Part shown: piece after piece, positions 63,463-64,000 of the stretch
How the letters are laid out: every line of letters begins with the position of its first letter
Numbering within the stretch: the stretch's first letter is position 1
Assembly: GCA_947646735.1 (NCBI GenBank)
Contig: CANTFK010000800.1
Location: forward strand, 1 to 64,000
Length of the DNA stretch: 64,000 bases
Direction of reading: 5' to 3'
Source of the DNA: Peronospora farinosa
Taxonomy: Eukaryota > Oomycota > Peronosporomycetes > Peronosporales > Peronosporaceae
Notes under the pieces: model-generated
Told to the model about the DNA's origin: nothing
Seen by the model: the letters and a program-made list of their open reading frames with translations, nothing else
Databases searched by the model: none
Position numbers and translations under genes: made by a program

Positions 63463-64000
63463 CTATAGTGCCGTGCCGCCCTTAGTCACCACTTCAAAAA
63501 GCTTTTCGATGGTCTTGGCTTGATCTTCAATCATACTGTTCTGGCGCTCGAGAATGGTGTTTTGCTGCTCGAGAAGCTCTATCATTCGATCACTTTTGGA
63601 TTGGTTTCCCAAGATGGCACTTTTCTGTTCCTGCTCTTGTACCTGCACTTGTTGTTGCTGTTCCTGCAGAGTCGCGGCAGAAATTGCAGCAATTTGCTGC
63701 TGGTACTGTTGCAATTGCTGCTCGTACGTTTGCTGCTCCAGAGTATCGATTGTCATTTGCTGGAGCTGCGATTGGTCTGTGTCCAAGCTTGTATCATCGG
63801 CATTTGTCGTTGCTACATCTGCAGGTGTAAGTACAGGTGGCTTTTCCTCCACCAACACGCCCGTAGACAAATTGAATCGCTTGCAAAAGTTATAGTACCA
63901 TCCATTCGATGCTTGAAAGTTTCCCAGCCCATACTTGGGCACCAATAACTTGGCCTTCTCCTTGACAAGAGATGGTGGAACCGGCACCTTCCGCGCCTTG
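63463..64000 (-). CDS. CENP-B-type HTH protein with Gln-rich coiled coil (partial)
   Basis: The gene continues past the right window edge; the visible part is its C-terminal 178 codons. The first visible block (KVPVPPSLVKEKAKLL, then NFQASNGWYYNFCKRFNLS) matches the second half of the CENP-B/Tc5 (HTH_CenpB) DNA-binding domain. A Gln-rich stretch (EQQTYEQQLQQYQQQ) and a heptad region (LLEQQNTILERQNSM) follow, ending in TKGGTAL. No DDE transposase domain follows, so this is more likely a domesticated DNA-binding protein than a complete pogo-like transposase. Confidence 0.75.
   Translation of the reverse strand, partial: KARKVPVPPSLVKEKAKLLVPKYGLGNFQASNGWYYNFCKRFNLSTGVLVEEKPPVLTPADVATTNADDTSLDTDQSQLQQMTIDTLEQQTYEQQLQQYQQQIAAISAATLQEQQQQVQVQEQEQKSAILGNQSKSDRMIELLEQQNTILERQNSMIEDQAKTIEKLFEVVTKGGTAL

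Overview
The window reads as a nuclear segment of an oomycete, most likely a Phytophthora or downy-mildew relative (Peronosporales). This is inferred from intron-poor genes with short introns, a BT1-family transporter, a candidate RXLR-type secreted protein, and chromodomain-bearing Ty3/gypsy retrotransposons packed between small gene islands.

Layout. (1) 1-14,831 is a gene island: a glycine-rich secreted protein, a BT1 (folate-biopterin) transporter, a ZADH2/PTGR3-like oxidoreductase, a three-RRM CELF/Bruno-like RNA-binding protein, a ZIP metal transporter, glutathione reductase, and a six-exon URC4/URG3 (DUF1688) uracil-catabolism gene. (2) 14,832-55,555 is almost entirely LTR retrotransposon. 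E1 (14,832-22,939, +) has near-identical LTRs. A small low-copy pocket (22,940-25,978) follows, holding a candidate RXLR-type gene and a GC-rich insertion. E2 (25,979 to about 29,680, +) is truncated. E5 (29,697-46,898, -) is an old element broken open by later insertions: a 1.3-kb solo LTR, the 12.3-kb element E4 (31,711-43,996, -) and an LTR fragment. A decayed LTR (E6) is followed by E3 (47,585-55,555, -), which is of the same family as E2 but inverted. (3) 55,556-64,000 is a second gene island: an ankyrin-like repeat protein, two single-pass membrane proteins of unknown function, a basic/coiled-coil protein with a START-like C-terminal half, a PHAX-domain RNA-export adaptor, and a partial CENP-B-type HTH protein running off the right edge.

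Most notable signal. Three gypsy elements from different families (E1, E3, E4) carry a long open frame on the strand opposite gag-pol, beginning just inside the 3' LTR and running back toward the chromodomain end of pol. It is 322 codons and intact in E1, continuing through one stop over the chromodomain; long, repetitive and possibly spliced in E4; decayed in E3. Each copy is polar, with a coiled-coil or heptad-like stretch. E4 also has a second RNase H between its RT-RNase H and its integrase, and its gag start codon overlaps the primer-binding site.

Limits. All product names come from motif recognition alone. No searches were run. Exon junctions are read from GT/AG sites and frame continuity. 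Identity statements are by eye.
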